DNA from: Tenebrio molitor | Taxonomy: Eukaryota > Arthropoda > Insecta > Coleoptera > Tenebrionidae | Assembly (NCBI RefSeq): GCF_963966145.1 | Contig: NC_091046.1 | Span: 32,116,001 to 32,180,000, forward strand | Reading direction: 5' to 3' | DNA length: 64,000 nucleotides | Shown: positions 43,280-57,189 of the stretch, in pieces | How the letters are laid out: every line of letters begins with the position of its first letter | How positions within the stretch are numbered: position 1 is the stretch's first letter | Made by a program: the position numbers and the translations under genes | The notes under the pieces: generated by a model | Told to the model about the DNA's origin: nothing | The model's input: the letters and a program-made list of their open reading frames with translations, nothing else | Database searches by the model: none

Positions 43280-43287
43280 TGGTAGAT

Positions 43288-44165
43288 AAGTAAAAATGAC
43301 CTCTATAGATTTGATTCATAATTCAAATTGGATAGGTTCCATTTAAAAATCATAACCTTTGTGTTTTTATAATACCGGGTCGCCTGTACACTTCTATTCA
43401 CGGAAAAAACATACAAGTCTTGAGAGAGATATTTGCGATTTTTTGCTTGTGTGAATTTACTTGATGTTTGTTTCCATGTTTACCCATATTAAGTTATCAC
43501 TTATCAGGTAAGAATTTACAAACGAATTTTGATGATACCAGACCCCCGTATTTGAGATTTTTTTTTGTTAATAAATAAGGCCGTAACAGTTTTGTTAGTT
43601 TTCTGATATTAACTGTTAATTTACATTAAATGAATCTGTATCTGCTAACGCATCAAACCCTGGTGACACAATTACAAATTTTGACTTGGTTGGCTAAATA
43701 ATGGGCTTTTTTATTTAAACGCAAACCAGACGCTTGATTTATGGCAAAATGGTATAAGTAATCATTCACTAGTAGCCGACCGTTTTAAACCTTTTTGCCA
43801 GTTTCCATTGTCACTTAAATTTACGACAGCACAAGTACCTACCAGGTCATAAATAAAAATTATTTTCAAAGTTAAAATCTAAAATTGCGTTTAATTCAAA
43901 ATCTAATTGGTGTTTTTTTCCGCTGATTTCGTAAATATAGGTATAATTATAGGAAGTGAATCTGAGTAGGCCAGCATAAAAATCAATTTTTTTGGTGTGT
44001 TGTATTGTTTGTAAGTGAAAAATTATGAAATGTACCTTACCAATACCCAGGTAAGTGTGAAAAATTTCGACAATTTTATTTACTTAATTAGCAATTTCAA
44101 TCGCAATTTCTCGCGTGCGCGCATACGATGCCCGACCCTGTATAATTAGTTGAATGTTTGGCCAT
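43288..44165. other. No gene recognised
   Basis: A+T-rich DNA. No paired repeats or domain-bearing ORFs were seen. Confidence 0.35.
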
Positions 44166-44736
44166 AAAGGGCCCCACATACTGCGTTTTTGTTCGACGAT
44201 TTTGTTCGACGAACAAGTCTGTTCGAACAAAAACGACGAACACGAGTTGCGCACACACTTCAGCTTTATTTAAAGGTTTTAATGAGTGAATAAATATCAA
44301 GTTATATTTGTATGCAGTGGCGACGGCATTAGCTATAAAAGCATATATTTTCCATAAACACGGAAGACTGCGAAGAGTTCTATAAATTCCAGTAAGAACT
44401 TTCTGTTAACCTGGCGAAAATCCGTCATTTTCAAACAATAATTTGTTGCGAAATACAAATCGCCAAAATCTGGTTTTATTATTTGGTACTACACCACTGC
44501 AAAAACCGACGTTTTTTAAAACCGTTCACCGCACACACTTCAGATTTGCTCGAATTGACAAGTCTGTCAAGTTCGACGGACATAATCAGGGTAAACCTAA
44601 TAATTTCCCTCATTTTTGTTCGCGAGCAAAACCGACGGTTTTCCAGGCACACACTTCAGATTTGCATCGTTTTTGTTCGAACAGACTTGTTCGTCGAACA
44701 CAACCGTCGAACAAAAACCCAGTATGTGGGACCCTT
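44166..44736. repeat. Foldback element rich in TTCGAACAAAAACGACG motifs
   Basis: AAGGGCCCCACATACTGCGT (44166) and its near-complement ACCCAGTATGTGGGACCCTT (to 44736) bound 570 bp. Both arms carry runs of TTTTTGTTCGACG and GTTCGAACAAAAACGA that pair with each other. Small ORFs on both strands are by-products. Confidence 0.7.
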
Positions 44737-46558
44737 TAATAAACCACTTTCCCATGCTTTTCTTCTCTTACCCGGTCTTTAGAACCAAAAACATTTTCGA
44801 TGAAAACATATTTTGGTTTTATCCCACAACGTGGGTCTTATTTCTAGTCATAAATTTCAATGAAACTGTCTTTTTGTTTTAAAAACATAAACCACTGAAA
44901 TAGCCACCGACTTGAGTATGGCTTCATGTAGTCCACACAATTCACATCAGATGTCTCACTGATAAATGGAACCGTCAATTATATCGAACGAATTTGCTAC
45001 CTAACAAAACTAGAATTACCAAGAGAAGAAATCACTTTTTAAAAGAGATGACTTTTTAAAAGAGATGACTTTTTAAAATTGGATTAATGGTTTCTATTTG
45101 TTTGAATATCTCATCTTTGTGTACCCACTCATGAAGTTTTTAAATAAACATAAGGTTTATTTGTTCACATTAGTTGTTTATTTATTGTGAAATGGCCACT
45201 GGAATTAAAGAAATAGTTATTGTTAACACCTATATATTTAATGTGACATTAGAATACAGTCTGTTCAATATATTTTGATCTCTAAATACAAAATATAAAC
45301 AACATACTCTATTATAAAATGTTACATTTGAAGAAATGTTTGTTTTAGAACTAAATTTGCAGTTACATTAAACAATTATTTCAAAACAGTCTTATTTATA
45401 ATGACGTTGTGTTCTCTTAAATCAATGCTTAATATATATTTACATCAAAGTTAATAATAGAAGCAACAAATTCTTAATAACATTTTCAGTTCCAAAACAA
45501 ACTCTTCGCCTCTAGAGTATGAACATTCCATTTTAGATACCATTACACTCATTATGTACACATCTTAAAATTACTTAAAGCATTATTTTTATTTGTTTAT
45601 ATTACAAACTACAAAATATTACACTTGGGAGAATACAAAAACAGTGTAATTGTAGAGATTTTAACAAAATTCAGAATAACTATTTATATATCAACATTTT
45701 AGAAGAAAATGGACAAGGTTTGAGTTAGATTTATAATCATAATTTTGAGCTGTGTTTGATAACAATTTGTAATAACCAATAAAAACATTTAAGTGTGGAT
45801 TAATAATTATAATACAAAATGAATGTTTGCCAACGCAACGTTAACGTGGAATTATAAAAACAAGCTTTTATTATTAATTTTTACCTACATGTAGCTTCTA
45901 TTATTTTTAGTGGTCTATCGCAACCAGTTTATAATAACATTTTATTTAAAAAAATGTTTCCAATACTATTGCACATGTATAAAATATTTAAACAAAACAT
46001 TCATTCAACATTTTCATTCGTACATAAATAAATTACTTAAGTACTTCATTTATAATGATAACATTAAAATACAGAACCTTTGAGAAATATTCCAGAGAAT
46101 GATATTTCAAAAAATATTCTGTATTCACATACGCATTACTACTAATTCTAACAATATACTCTGTTTACAATAAAATATCTTCATTTGATAATAATACTTA
46201 GGTACTTAACTGAGCAAAATTTATCAAACGAACTTTATACAAAAAATTTCTTACATCACATTACAGATAATCCAATAGTTACAAGAAGTGTCTCGCTTTT
46301 TCAAAATTTTGAGACTCATGATTTAGTTCTTTTCTCGTAACAAAAATTACTAAATAAAAAAAATTCTTCCTAATGCACAACCAATTTTCTGAGCTTAAAA
46401 TGATTGCATTGTTTAGTTATATTTCAAATAATACATACACTTCTTTAAAAATATGTCAGTACATCTTTATTTTATAAATACCTCGAAATTAAAAAATCAC
46501 TGGTAGATATGCAAATCCCAATCAATTTACAAATGAAATGCATATTTTTTCCACATTT
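44737..46558 (-). other. Alk 3' UTR and downstream spacer
   Basis: A+T-rich DNA following the Alk stop codon at 46559. A long 3' UTR is likely but its end cannot be placed. No other gene was seen. Confidence 0.45.
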
Positions 46559-49500
46559 TTAACAATTTATTTCCGCTTCATTTAAATATTTGCTGGCATT
46601 TGCATTGAGATAACTATTCTGTGAGACAGGTCCATTTTGTAAAACACCATTGCCAGTCACGGCATCACCTGTTTTAAAATTTGTGTATTTATTTTGAGTG
46701 GGTGTCAGAGACTGTTTAGCTAAAGCTCCGGCGTCTAACGAAATACCAGACTTGAGTGAACTCATATCTACTTTTATGTTATTATTGTGATTACCGACCA
46801 TGTTATTGGATAGCAAAACTGGCGTCGTTGTACTCTCGATTGCTACTAACTGATCCATCTGCAACAGATCAGAACCATACAAACTTCTACAAATCACCTA
46901 ACGATTGTCCTTACAGAACTGGTTCCTTCGTCTTCTTTCGATTGCTCACACTCTAATAAAAGCGGCTGCGTTGATCTAGACTGAGGCATTATGAAAGAAG
47001 TTTCCCAGCTGTCTGAGTTTTCAGGTAACAATTTTTCGACTGATGATGTTGAACCGACCGGATTCGAAACATTTGTATGATTCGGTATTAAATAATCTGA
47101 CGATTGAGGTACCACTTGTAAACAGTTTTCGTCTGAGCTTAAGGGACGCATAACTGTAATGTCCCTTTCGTTAGAAGGAGGTCTGTGAAAAACAGGTAAC
47201 GGTGCATTCATCACTTGTGGATCTTGAACACAATAACCAAGTCTTTCCAGAATTGTACCAAAAAATGGTCTCGTATCGGGATTTGGATGCCAACATTGCG
47301 TCATTATGCCATAAATGGGTCCTGTGAAATATCATAACATTCATAACCAACATATTTCACTTTGGTAATAAGTGCAAATCTGTACCTGGACAATTAGCCG
47401 GTGGATCTAAGCGTCCCCCACTTGTTACAAGTTGCATCACTTCCCTATTTGCACATCCTGTGTAGGGCATATAACCCATAGACATGATTTCCCACAATAA
47501 AACACCGAAAGACCACACATCAGTTTTGGTCGTAAAAATTCCATCTAAGAAAGCTTCCGGTGGCATCCATTTTATAGGAAGCATTGCTTTTCCACCTTTT
47601 CTGTAATAGTCTGACCTAAAAATATTGGATCATCAGAACATGTTTCTAACTCACAGATTACAAATAATACCGGTAAACATCTCTAGACATTCCGAAGTCT
47701 GCGATTTTTACAACTCGCCCTGGACCCTTTGTAGTTAACAAACAATTTCGAGCAGCTATATCTCTGTGAATAAACCTATTATCTTCCAGATATTTACAAC
47801 CTTTAGCTACATCGACAGCTATCAGAACTAAATCTTTCATGGACAGTGGACTACTTCGTTCCTGTAAAAATGATGCTGTTACCTTTTGTAATTAACTAAA
47901 GTTTATGCTAACCGGTTTAGGTCTAGATTCTCGTAAAAAATTCTTTAAGTCTCCTCCAGCCAACAGTTCTAAAACTATAAATCTTGGGTGTTTGTCAAAG
48001 CAAACCCCTATAAAATGGACGATGTTGGGGTGATTAAATTTCGACATAATTAAAGCTTCCATGAGAAAATCCATTTCAGCCTGAGAAGTAGACATTTCTG
48101 GAAGTGTCTTCACTGCAACCGGCATTTCGACTGTATCACAAGGTCTTTGCCGATAAAATCCTTGATACACTTCGCCAAAAGCACCTTGTCCCAAGGCTCT
48201 GCAAAGCAATACATTTCAAGTCAGAATGGGAGAATGTTTTTTTCGGAAAAAACGGATAAACGTCTACACAACAGTAATAACTGAGTGATCATTCTTAAAA
48301 CTTACATAAGGTCGACGTTGTCTTCGATTGAATGTAAATTTGAATTTGAACCCGAATTAGCCCTTTAATTAAAACAACGCAATTGCGAGTTACTCAATAA
48401 TAAATAATTTGATGCAATCAATATATTTTATATGTTCTCTGCCGATAAAAAATATATAATAAAAATAAATAAAAATAAAACAATGAATTTAAAAAGAAAA
48501 AAAAACTTTATTATAACAATATGTGGGTACAAATAGAAAACTTAAAATAAAAAAATTAAATGTGATTAAAAAAGTGTTTTTTGGTTTTAATAATTCATGC
48601 TACCGTCAACAGTTAGGTATAAAATAATAGTAAATAATCTTAATTTAAAGCATGCTTACTTCACAAGTCGTAGTTGTTCTCTTGGAATATCTTTCAAGTC
48701 TTTTAACGTGTAAACTACTCCTCCAAATTCATAATTTGGATTGTACTCTGTCATCATGCTGTCGGAAGCAACCCGAAGTCTGTCTAGTTGCAAATCTGCT
48801 CCCGAAAGCATTTTTCTTCGCAAAATTCCAGAAGCACGATGCTGATATCTGTTATCTATCAACAGGATCTATCTTAATAAATATGTTTTGGGCTCCGATA
48901 TTGTAAATATACAATATTAGAGAATAACATTAGTAATTCTATTTGTTGAATACCTATTATCAGGCACAGCTATAATTAGGATGGCACAAAAAAAATAAAA
49001 CGATTCACACTTAAAAAAATATATAAGTAAGTGTATATCTTGATCTTGAGAAATTATAAAACAAAACAAAAAAATACAATTTGCGACGAACGGAACTTAG
49101 AATGACCGGACCCTGGACAAATACTTTATTTACTTGTGCGTAAAATAGGTACTATTTGTCAAATTTATGAAAATTAAAATCACTGAATAATTACTTACAT
49201 AAAATAAAGCAAATAATTGCTACCAATGTAGTTAAGAATATAACTGATACTATTAATAAGATAACGAACCACGGAGGGTAGGGATCGTTTATGGCATTTT
49301 CTGGTACAGCTAAAAATGTTTAGATTTAATCAAGTCCTAAATAAAAATAAATATCAATCTTACTAATGCAAGTTTTGCCATCAGTATCTAACTTCCAGTT
49401 CTTAGGACATATACAAGCCGTTTGAGATTTTCTAGAATCTAGCGCTACACATCTATAATTGCAGTCACAACCTGGTACTGCAGGAATTATTAGTACTGAT

Positions 49501-52500
49501 CCAGGACCAGCGTTATAACCGGAATGGGCCTCAGACAGCCTATGCATGGTTCTCATAGGATCTATAAACGAGAATCCGCCTTCGCCGTTCGTAGTGTTTG
49601 CCGACGAGGCGTCACCTCCTGCGTACCCACCACCTCCTCCCCCAAATCTACATCCTCCACCTCCACCCCCAAAACCTCCGTCGCCACGATAATCGGTTGA
49701 ATTATAACATGCTTTACCACCAATGGCACCACCATCTAACAAAGCATGCCCCATCATTTGCTTAAGGTCGGGGTCTACGAGCCCGGGAAACATTTTCCAG
49801 CCACCACCAGCACCTGCCGATCTAAGAAAATCAAAATTACGGAACTAGTTGTTTGATGAACATTTTGTACAAGGAAACGTACTTTTTACCATACATTCTA
49901 CCCGTAAACGGTGATCTCGACATGTTGATAGCTTGTCCGTGTTGTCTTCCAGTATCGATAAAACGACCTAAACCGAGTCCTCCACCACCTGCTGCTATCG
50001 CTATAGGTATTTGTTGCTTTGTTTTGTTGCGCTAAAAATTTACCGATTAAATAAATATCCACATACACACACTCACAGAGTTACCAAAAATACGTAGGTT
50101 GCTCCACCCCCTCCTCCTCCTCCATCATTAATGTTCATGTACAAAACTCCTCTTATTCCCTTTACAGCAGTTTCATTTTTGACCGTTAAACAAGATGAAT
50201 TGCCTTCGTGTCCAAGCGACTAATAAAAAATTCGTCATCTCTATTTTGCAAATTAAATCATTTATATTAAAAACCTTTACGCAAGCGCTGTTTCCTTCCT
50301 GACCGATTAACATGTAAATTTCTTGTCCTTTTCGTAACTCCACTACAACTCTGACCATAGCACCTCGCGACGAACCCATAGCCCCGCTGCCTTTTCCACC
50401 GCTTGCGCCAACTAAAATAAATCTGAAACAGTCAGTAACGTGTCAACAAAAGGTTTATTTCAGTTTATTTTAAATTACGTATAAAATCCATCGCTTGGAG
50501 TTGTCCATTTCTGAACACCACTTAATCCAGGTTCATGTAAAACTTTTACTTTAATCTTGGTATGATTGTACGCTATAGCACACTGCTGTTGGTTTGGACC
50601 AAAACGACCTTTAGCATTACATGTAGTTATCTCGTAACCTACAAAGAAGTAAAATATATAAAATATAAGTATAGCTGTAATGAAGAACCAGTTATTTAAA
50701 TGATAAAAGACATCAAACCTACTAGTTTCATTGACAAAGTTTTTGTGCGTTTCTCGTCCTGGTAGATGTTCCTCAAATGGATTCCAGTAATTATATCCGT
50801 TTAGTTCTTCTGGCGGTATGTTGAGTCCGAAACATTCCGGACTTAACGATACATCGTCGATGGCTATGTCACTGATATATCTGTATCCTCTCTTAGCATC
50901 GAAATGTATGAAATATCTAAAGAATAGTGTTACATTAATTGAATGACATTTTCATATTCTTATAATTACTTGTGAGTAATGTTTGGCAAAATAACGACTT
51001 GGCGTATCCACTGATCACCGTAATTAGAGAAGCTCCACAAAATATCAGTTGAGTAATTGTCAGTTGGTTTTAGTTCAGTCACTTGTAAAAGCATTGCACT
51101 TTTATGTTTTCCCGTTTGATGGAGATAAAATCTAATCTGATCAAAAGAAAGTCAAACAGCATTGGTATATGTATAATTTGTCATTTTTGCTTACTGCACA
51201 AGAATTGTAAAATCTAGAAGAAGAATTCCCATGTACTCTGGGGGGTGGGTTAAAAATGACACTTTTAAGTGTTGCCGAACTAGCAAAACTGGCATCTTCT
51301 CTAAGCATGTTGACGTAAAGATATTTTCCTGTGCTGTTCATATAAGTATGATCGTAATTTGGGCCTGTATAATTTGTTGGCGTAGAACCATTATGACGAG
51401 ACCATTCTAAGATTTTTCCTTTTACGTTATACCACCCGCACCAATCTTCTTCAAATGTGCACCGTGCACCAAATGGCATACGATCTGGAATATAAATTGA
51501 ACCAAAATCGCTTTTTAAATCTAGACAACTAACCGCAGTTTTGAGTCTCATCATCACCAAGTAAGCAATCTTGTGTTATATCACATATACTGGTGTTATT
51601 GATACAGTTTGTTGTAGATTTGCAGTGATACTGATGAGGAGTACATGTATCATCTATTTTAGAGTAACATTGGGTGAGTGCTATATTATCAAATGCTACA
51701 GCAGCTCCTTGGGTTATTGTCTGTGACGGTACAACTTCTAATATTATTGTGAAATTTTTTGAAATCTTGCCCACTGGTGATTCGTATTTTTTCCACCTAA
51801 AAATTACACGGCATCAGTCTGTCGAATGATTTACTGTCCTTTTAAGATTCATAACTTCAGAAGTAATAAACATTTTCTGTTTACATTACTAGTTTAATTA
51901 TTATATTAATTATTATCGGAAATGTTTGTATTGTAAACCAAAAATGTTATGTACCTAAGTTGAAAAATTTATAAGTTTTCAAACATAGCTACAACTTATT
52001 TTATAATCTACATTTTTAAAAATTAGTCAATACTTATCGAATTATTATATTAATATTTTCATTATTACTGAGTTTACATAGGTGTATGCCACACTAAATA
52101 TGCATAAATATCTAGATATATAAGTAGGCAATTAGGCATACAGTGAGTTTTTTTAAGAGTGGCTAGAAGGTTTTACATGCTAATTTTTCAACTCCCTGTT
52201 AACTTTTATTTTTGTGAAAATTACAATTACATGCCTAGCGCTGTTTTTAGATTAAACAATAATATTATCTAGTCATTTACTTCATTTTGTGATACCTAAA
52301 TGGTTGTAATAGACAATTTACAAACAAAATATTATTTGCAAAAAATAGTCTGAACATTACTTTAATAACAATAGATTCATTATTTACGTTATAACAAGGT
52401 TCTTTACTTCAATAAAAATTAAATGAAATATTCAAAATGGCCTCCATAGGCGGTTAAGCAATTACACCTACACAACCAATTACATATCAAAATTACCTAT

Positions 52501-53029
52501 AAATGTCAGGTGAAATTTTAACCTACTGAAAATTTAAAATTGAAGCAAATGGAATTCAAAAAACGTCTTCTTGATAACTTATTCCTTACTTCTGGTTATT
52601 AAATTGAAATTGTTTCAATACATTATCATATCCCAATACTTTACTACAAAACTGGCTTGAATATTTTCTTAAGGACAAAAGTTAACAGGTAGTTGAAAAA
52701 TTAGCTTGTAAAACCCTATGGTCAGTCTTAAAAAAACTCACTATATAGTTAAATTCACAATTTTCATATAGGAAAAATTAAAAATATGCATCAAACATAC
52801 TTTCTGCTGTTATCTCCCCGTAATTTTACCACAAGCCATTGGGTGTGATTATTAATAGATTGTGAATGATTGATTGTTTTATCTCCCACAATACGGATTT
52901 CCGCATCGTTCATATTTTCCTGATAAATCCAAATTTGCAGTCGGCAGGAATTTCGACTAGGGCCGAAAAGTGGACTAGTGACGTGAAATTCGGGCATTGC
53001 TGAAGATAAGTGGAGCAGTAAGAAATTTC
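46559..53029 (-). CDS. Alk: Alk receptor tyrosine kinase, 3' 18 exons (5' exons missing)
   Basis: Exons: 53029-52801, 51796-51534, 51484-51195, 51136-50970, 50916-50723, 50638-50479, 50422-50281, 50219-50085, 50031-49890, 49813-49364, 49309-49199, 48855-48660, 48362-48306, 48198-47913, 47861-47671, 47615-47386, 47321-46915, 46858-46559, about 1,316 codons, all in phase. In order: end of MAM domain 1; LDL-receptor class A repeat (CTPHQYHCKSTTNCI...GDDETQNC); MAM domain 2 (CTFEEDWCGWYN); the glycine-rich domain typical of ALK/LTK (DGGGGGGGATYVF, AAGGGG, FGGGGGGCRFGGGGGG); an EGF-like stretch (CDCNYRC...CICPKNW); one membrane helix (WFVILLIVSVIFLTTLVAII); NPNYEF motif; kinase with GQGAFGEVY, AVKTL, HRDIAARN, DFGMSRDVYR and YYRKGGKAM. 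The tail has tyrosines (SDYLIPN) as docking candidates. In flies the ligand is Jelly belly. All key kinase residues are present. The first coding exons, including the signal peptide, were not found and lie right of 53029. Confidence 0.96.
51797..52800. other. 1-kb Alk intron
   Basis: A+T-rich intron DNA between the MAM1 exon and the exon carrying the LDL-A repeat. No repeat with paired ends was identified beyond two related short phrases near 52150 and 52715. Confidence 0.4.
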
Positions 53030-53489
53030 CTGAAACATAAAAGTACATACATTATACAGGTGATTCAAAAGGACCGCACCATCACATGGTGGTATTTAGA
53101 ACCATTTAGTTGTTCTCAAAAATGCAAGCAAAATTTTTCTACAAGCTTTCTTTACCTAGATATAGGCCTTGAAAGATTCGAATTTGTTGTTGATTTTTTA
53201 TTAATCAGATAATGTATTTTGAAATTTGTATTAATGTGCGACGTAGATACACGCATGTAAAATTGTAGTTGTTAATAAATTAATTAAAATATTAAGCAAT
53301 GGAGCAGAGAAACTCTTTGAAAATGTTAACATTATTTTAGAAGTAAGGTCAGCAACAGTGCACCGAAAATTGGTGTTGCTATGATTACATAATCTGACAT
53401 GTGACAAAAATAAAATTTATCAGTGGTGTAACATTTTGAATGTCAAGTTTTTTGTGATCGACTGTAAGAATTCATTCAAATTCAAAATG
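53030..53489. other. Alk intron, with a mariner-like terminus
   Basis: TACAGGTGATTCAAAAGGAC at 53057 resembles the TIR of 27224-28772. Its partner end was not found. The transposase relic at 53490 follows. Confidence 0.4.
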
Positions 53490-53825
53490 TTTACTTTAAA
53501 TGAATACTGTGCTGTGATATGTATTTTATTCTGGCAAAGTGTACCAGAAACTTTCGACGCGCTGCAAACGACTTATGCTGAACGATGATATCGTGAACGT
53601 AGACATACAGATAAAAATGCTATTCAACGATTTGATCAGCGTATAAGAAACGGGTGGAGTGGATGTTATCCATGAAGTGGTAGGTAAAACTCTCCAAGTC
53701 GAGGAAGCTGTTCAGCAAGACGTTGAAGATAATCCTAACATCAGCATTCGAGGAATTTGACGAAATTTAACTGTAAACTATAGCGTCGTTCAGCGAATTT
53801 TAAAATCAGAAGCTTTTTAAGCTTA
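53490..53825 (+). pseudogene. Relic of a helix-turn-helix (DUF4817-type) transposase
   Basis: With stops and shifts, the plus strand reads FTLNEYCAVICILFWQSVPE, FDALQTTYAER, RRHTDKNAIQRFDQRI and later QQDVEDNPNISIRGI. This order (helix-turn-helix, then the second DNA-binding domain) matches the N-terminal third of the transposases at 12991 and 39878. Severely decayed. Confidence 0.55.
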
Positions 53826-54672
53826 TCACCATTGCCATTAGGTATTCAAAAGTGCAAATATTAAAACAATTGTAATAATTTCAAAATGTCTTTAGAACAC
53901 AGAATTTATTTAATCCAGTGTTGGACCGGTTTTCGTCACATAATTACAAAATTTAGAATCACGCATGGGTGTACAGAAGCTTACAAAAAAGTTTCTAAAA
54001 ACTGGATCGGTAACTAATTTACAAAAAAATTATAGTGAAGACCTTGCTTAATAGTGCTGAAGAACTAAGACAGCGCATAAAGAACGCTGTAGCATAATTA
54101 TTAATTAACAATCGAGGAAATTCGAAATAGTTTTAAAGAACTTCGATGGAGGGTTGACTTCTGTGCAGAAAACGGCGGAGAGTTAAAGAATACTTTTATA
54201 TTCAACTATCGTTTGATTTAAAAAAAAAGTAAAATATCTTTCTGCATTTTCTTTTATTTTAATTTTCCTCTGTGTTAAAGAAGATTTTTTGATAACAGAA
54301 GTTTTTACGTAAAATCAAAAATATTTTTTTTTATCTTCAAGCGGTCGAAAATCGCGCCTTTGTGCATCTCCGGTTAAAGTTTCTTTTTTTTAGCGGAGTC
54401 GTAGAAGTACTTCAAGTCCTAGGAGTAGAGTGTCCCACAGGTGGCTCGACCAGGTCAAATATAAGGTCATTTGAAGTATTTGTCACGATTTATTTATCAA
54501 TTACACGAAATATACCCCCTGTGCATTCTCAAACTCGAACATAGGCAATTAACATTGTATTGAACGTTTTTGCTGATTCCTGCTCGCCAATTGAACTTAC
54601 AGATAAGGTAATGGTATCAATAGAAAGATAAAATTAAATAATAATAATAAGATTAAAGGTGCTATTTTAAAT

Positions 54673-55135
54673 ATGACATGCCATGATTTTCAAATTGGAC
54701 AGCATTTGTCAAAAAATTTAGTAATTTGTTGGGTTAAGTCAGCGGATTTCGGTAAATTACTGTCAAAATTATTTACGGAAAAACGAATAGTTACTCCATA
54801 CAGATTAAGACAAATTTCTCTTGAAGTAAGTTTATGTAAATCGCGGATGCTGAATATCCTCAGGAAGTATAAATATCATCCCTACAAGACACAGTGTCGT
54901 CAACAGATTTTTGCTGTTGATGAAGAAAGTAAGAGTGAAACCTGTTATGAAATACAGGAGCGTGCTAATGATCGTGGCTTTCTGTCGACAATTTGCTTTA
55001 CAGACGAATCTATAATACTTTTACACTAAATAACGAACCAAATGTTCAAAACACGCGATACCTAAATATTCCTACTAGAACTCAGTATCCTCAAAAAATT
55101 CATATCTGGGCTGGGATTTTTAATAACATTTGAAA
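54673..55135 (+). pseudogene. Mariner-type transposase relic (central part)
   Basis: The open frame from 54673 contains RLRQISLEVSLCKSRMLNIL, LRKYKYHPYKTQ and ERANDRGFLSTICFTDESII, the last being the first-aspartate region of a mariner-like DDE domain. After a stop it continues in other frames with NVQNTRYLN-like and HIWAGIFNN-like words up to 55135. Inactive. Confidence 0.65.
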
Positions 55136-55763
55136 TAAAGGGAAATTTAAATTCAGCAAATTATTTAGATTTATTATTAACTAAGGTAGGAACTGCATTG
55201 TAATTTTTTCAAAGAATTTATAATAAATTCTTTAATATTATTGATGTATCGAAATAATGGCATAATATCTATAAACTGAATGCACAGTGTTAATTGCCTA
55301 TGTTCGACTTTGAGAGTGGACACCCGGTATAATACATACATAATTAAATTATCCCTGTTAAAGAAAAGCCTCGAAAAAAACGAAATAACGAAATTATTAC
55401 CCAATATTTAACCGATTTCCCTATGATCTATCACGAGCCAACGAGCCGCCGTTGTAGGCCCGTTGTGAGCGTGTCCATGGCGTGAATACAGATGTCAGAT
55501 GCTATGATGTCAAAATTAAAAAATAACGCAAGATAACCGTTCACTGTTAAAAAGTATGTATAATAAGTTGTAATCGTTTGCTATTCGCGTTTTGATAATT
55601 TTTGTTATATTTAGCAAATAACTGTAGTCCGGGGCCGATATAGACGCAGATCGCGGCAAACTATGTAGGATCTAGTTCCACCAAAGTCCCGAAAAGTTTA
55701 TGATAAAATTGTGTATGTACAATAATGCTCATGAATCATCATGATGAAAAGTAAACTCGGTAC
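55136..55763. other. No gene recognised
   Basis: Unassigned DNA; a GC-richer patch near 55435-55480 has no ORF of note. Confidence 0.3.
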
Positions 55764-55975
55764 AGGTTGCAAAGACACACTTGTCATTTGCAACAGCTTT
55801 TTTTTTCATATTTCTGAACCAAATAAAGGCACAAAGGGACCAGAAAATCATAGTTTGGGTTGAATATTTTCCATATAAGTACAGTTTTAAAGTAATTTCA
55901 AATGACTAATGCCATAAAAGTGCTGTTGCAAATGCAAAGTGGTTTTTTGCAACTTGAGTCAACTTTAGGCAGAGA
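55764..55975. repeat. MITE, AAAGTTGACTCAAGTTGCAA family, copy 2
   Basis: Reverse-orientation copy of 27264-27479, sharing GGGACCAGAAAATCATAGTT, AATGCCATAAAAGTGCTGTT and TTTTTTGCAACTTGAGTCAA. Its left end has diverged. Confidence 0.75.
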
Positions 55976-56297
55976 TAAACTTTAGGTTATGTGTATGTCT
56001 GACCGACGCTTGTGATGCGATGAATTCACCAATTTGACAATGAGAGTAAGAGATATGGCAGATTTGGGCTCTGCTATCGTTGTAAAAGTTCAGGATACTC
56101 AAAATTACAAATCGCGATCATTCACCATTTTGAGAAAGTTTTACGTGGAAATTTGCAGAAAGTACCTACATCGGATAGATTGGATAGCATTGTAGACTTT
56201 ATAAAATAAATAAATACATATTATCGAAACTTCAAGTACCAATAACAAGGGAAGTAGAAATGACTAGTGCTTTAAAATTTTAAGATTGTAACTGCAG

Positions 56298-56857
56298 GGA
56301 AAGAAATAGTATATTTCAAACCAAGGTAAGAAAGTGCTTTCTTGCAGACCGCAGGCAAAGATTATAAACCGAGCCGTAGGCGAGGTTTGTAAGTGCCCAA
56401 GGTCTGCAAGGGCAGTTTCTTAACAAGGTTTGAATACTATTTTTTCCCTACCGGCACAACTTCGTTGAAAAAAGTAAAAAAAGATGGTTATATTCCTGAT
56501 TAAAACGAAAATTTTGAGAATTGAATAGTAGGCTGGGTTATTTGTTTAATTAACTTGTCATCGCATTTGAAGATTTAACGTTTGTTCGAAAATTTGATAT
56601 AAACAGAAGTTGCAGTACCTACCTAGCTTATCTGTTTATTTTCCAGATTATGTGATTGATCTACCAACTTGCTTTATTGAATTGGCTTTAATTTATCAAT
56701 AACTTATTTCACTTTTGACACTTTTGACATTTGTATTTTGGTACAGTTTTACCATAAACATTTCATGATTAACTTTCTTACCTTAGCGAGAAAGTTGAAT
56801 TTTCTCAACTCAAATGAGGTATCCACAGCCTACATTTCTAACCGGTAGGGAAAAAAA
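56298..56857. repeat. Hairpin plus outer inverted pair around CCCTACCGG
   Basis: 56298-56450 is a long imperfect hairpin (TTTCAAACCAAGGTAAGAAA with TTTCTTAACAAGGTTTGAAT; CTTGCAGACC with GGTCTGCAAG). TTTTTTCCCTACCGG at 56442 pairs with CCGGTAGGGAAAAAA at 56843. This is probably a MITE family with an attached or nested unit. Confidence 0.5.
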
Positions 56858-57189
56858 TAAATAAGTGAGTTCATGTTCATTTTTTGTGTGATCCGCTTGA
56901 AGATAAAATAGTATATATCATTCAGAGTAGAAGGTCTTTTTGTGCCACGCCCAGTTGTCACCTCAAGTGCGTTTCGGTCTTCAATCTTTGAGCTATCCAC
57001 AAAAAGACACTTCTACTCGTAATGATGTAATACCGTGTGAGCAACAAGTACTGATTGAGGTGGCAATAAATTCTGGTGATTTTTGGTGGCTTTTATGTCA
57101 TGTTCCAACGAGAAAATCATTTTATTAATAAAAGATTACAAAAACCAAGACGTTTAAATTTGAAATGTATACCAGCTGTCAATAAAACA

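Noticed and set aside
44443..44882. Overlapping plus-strand ORFs near 44.5 kb
   Set aside because: They arise from the TTTTTGTTCGACG repeats of a foldback element and continue into unrelated flank.
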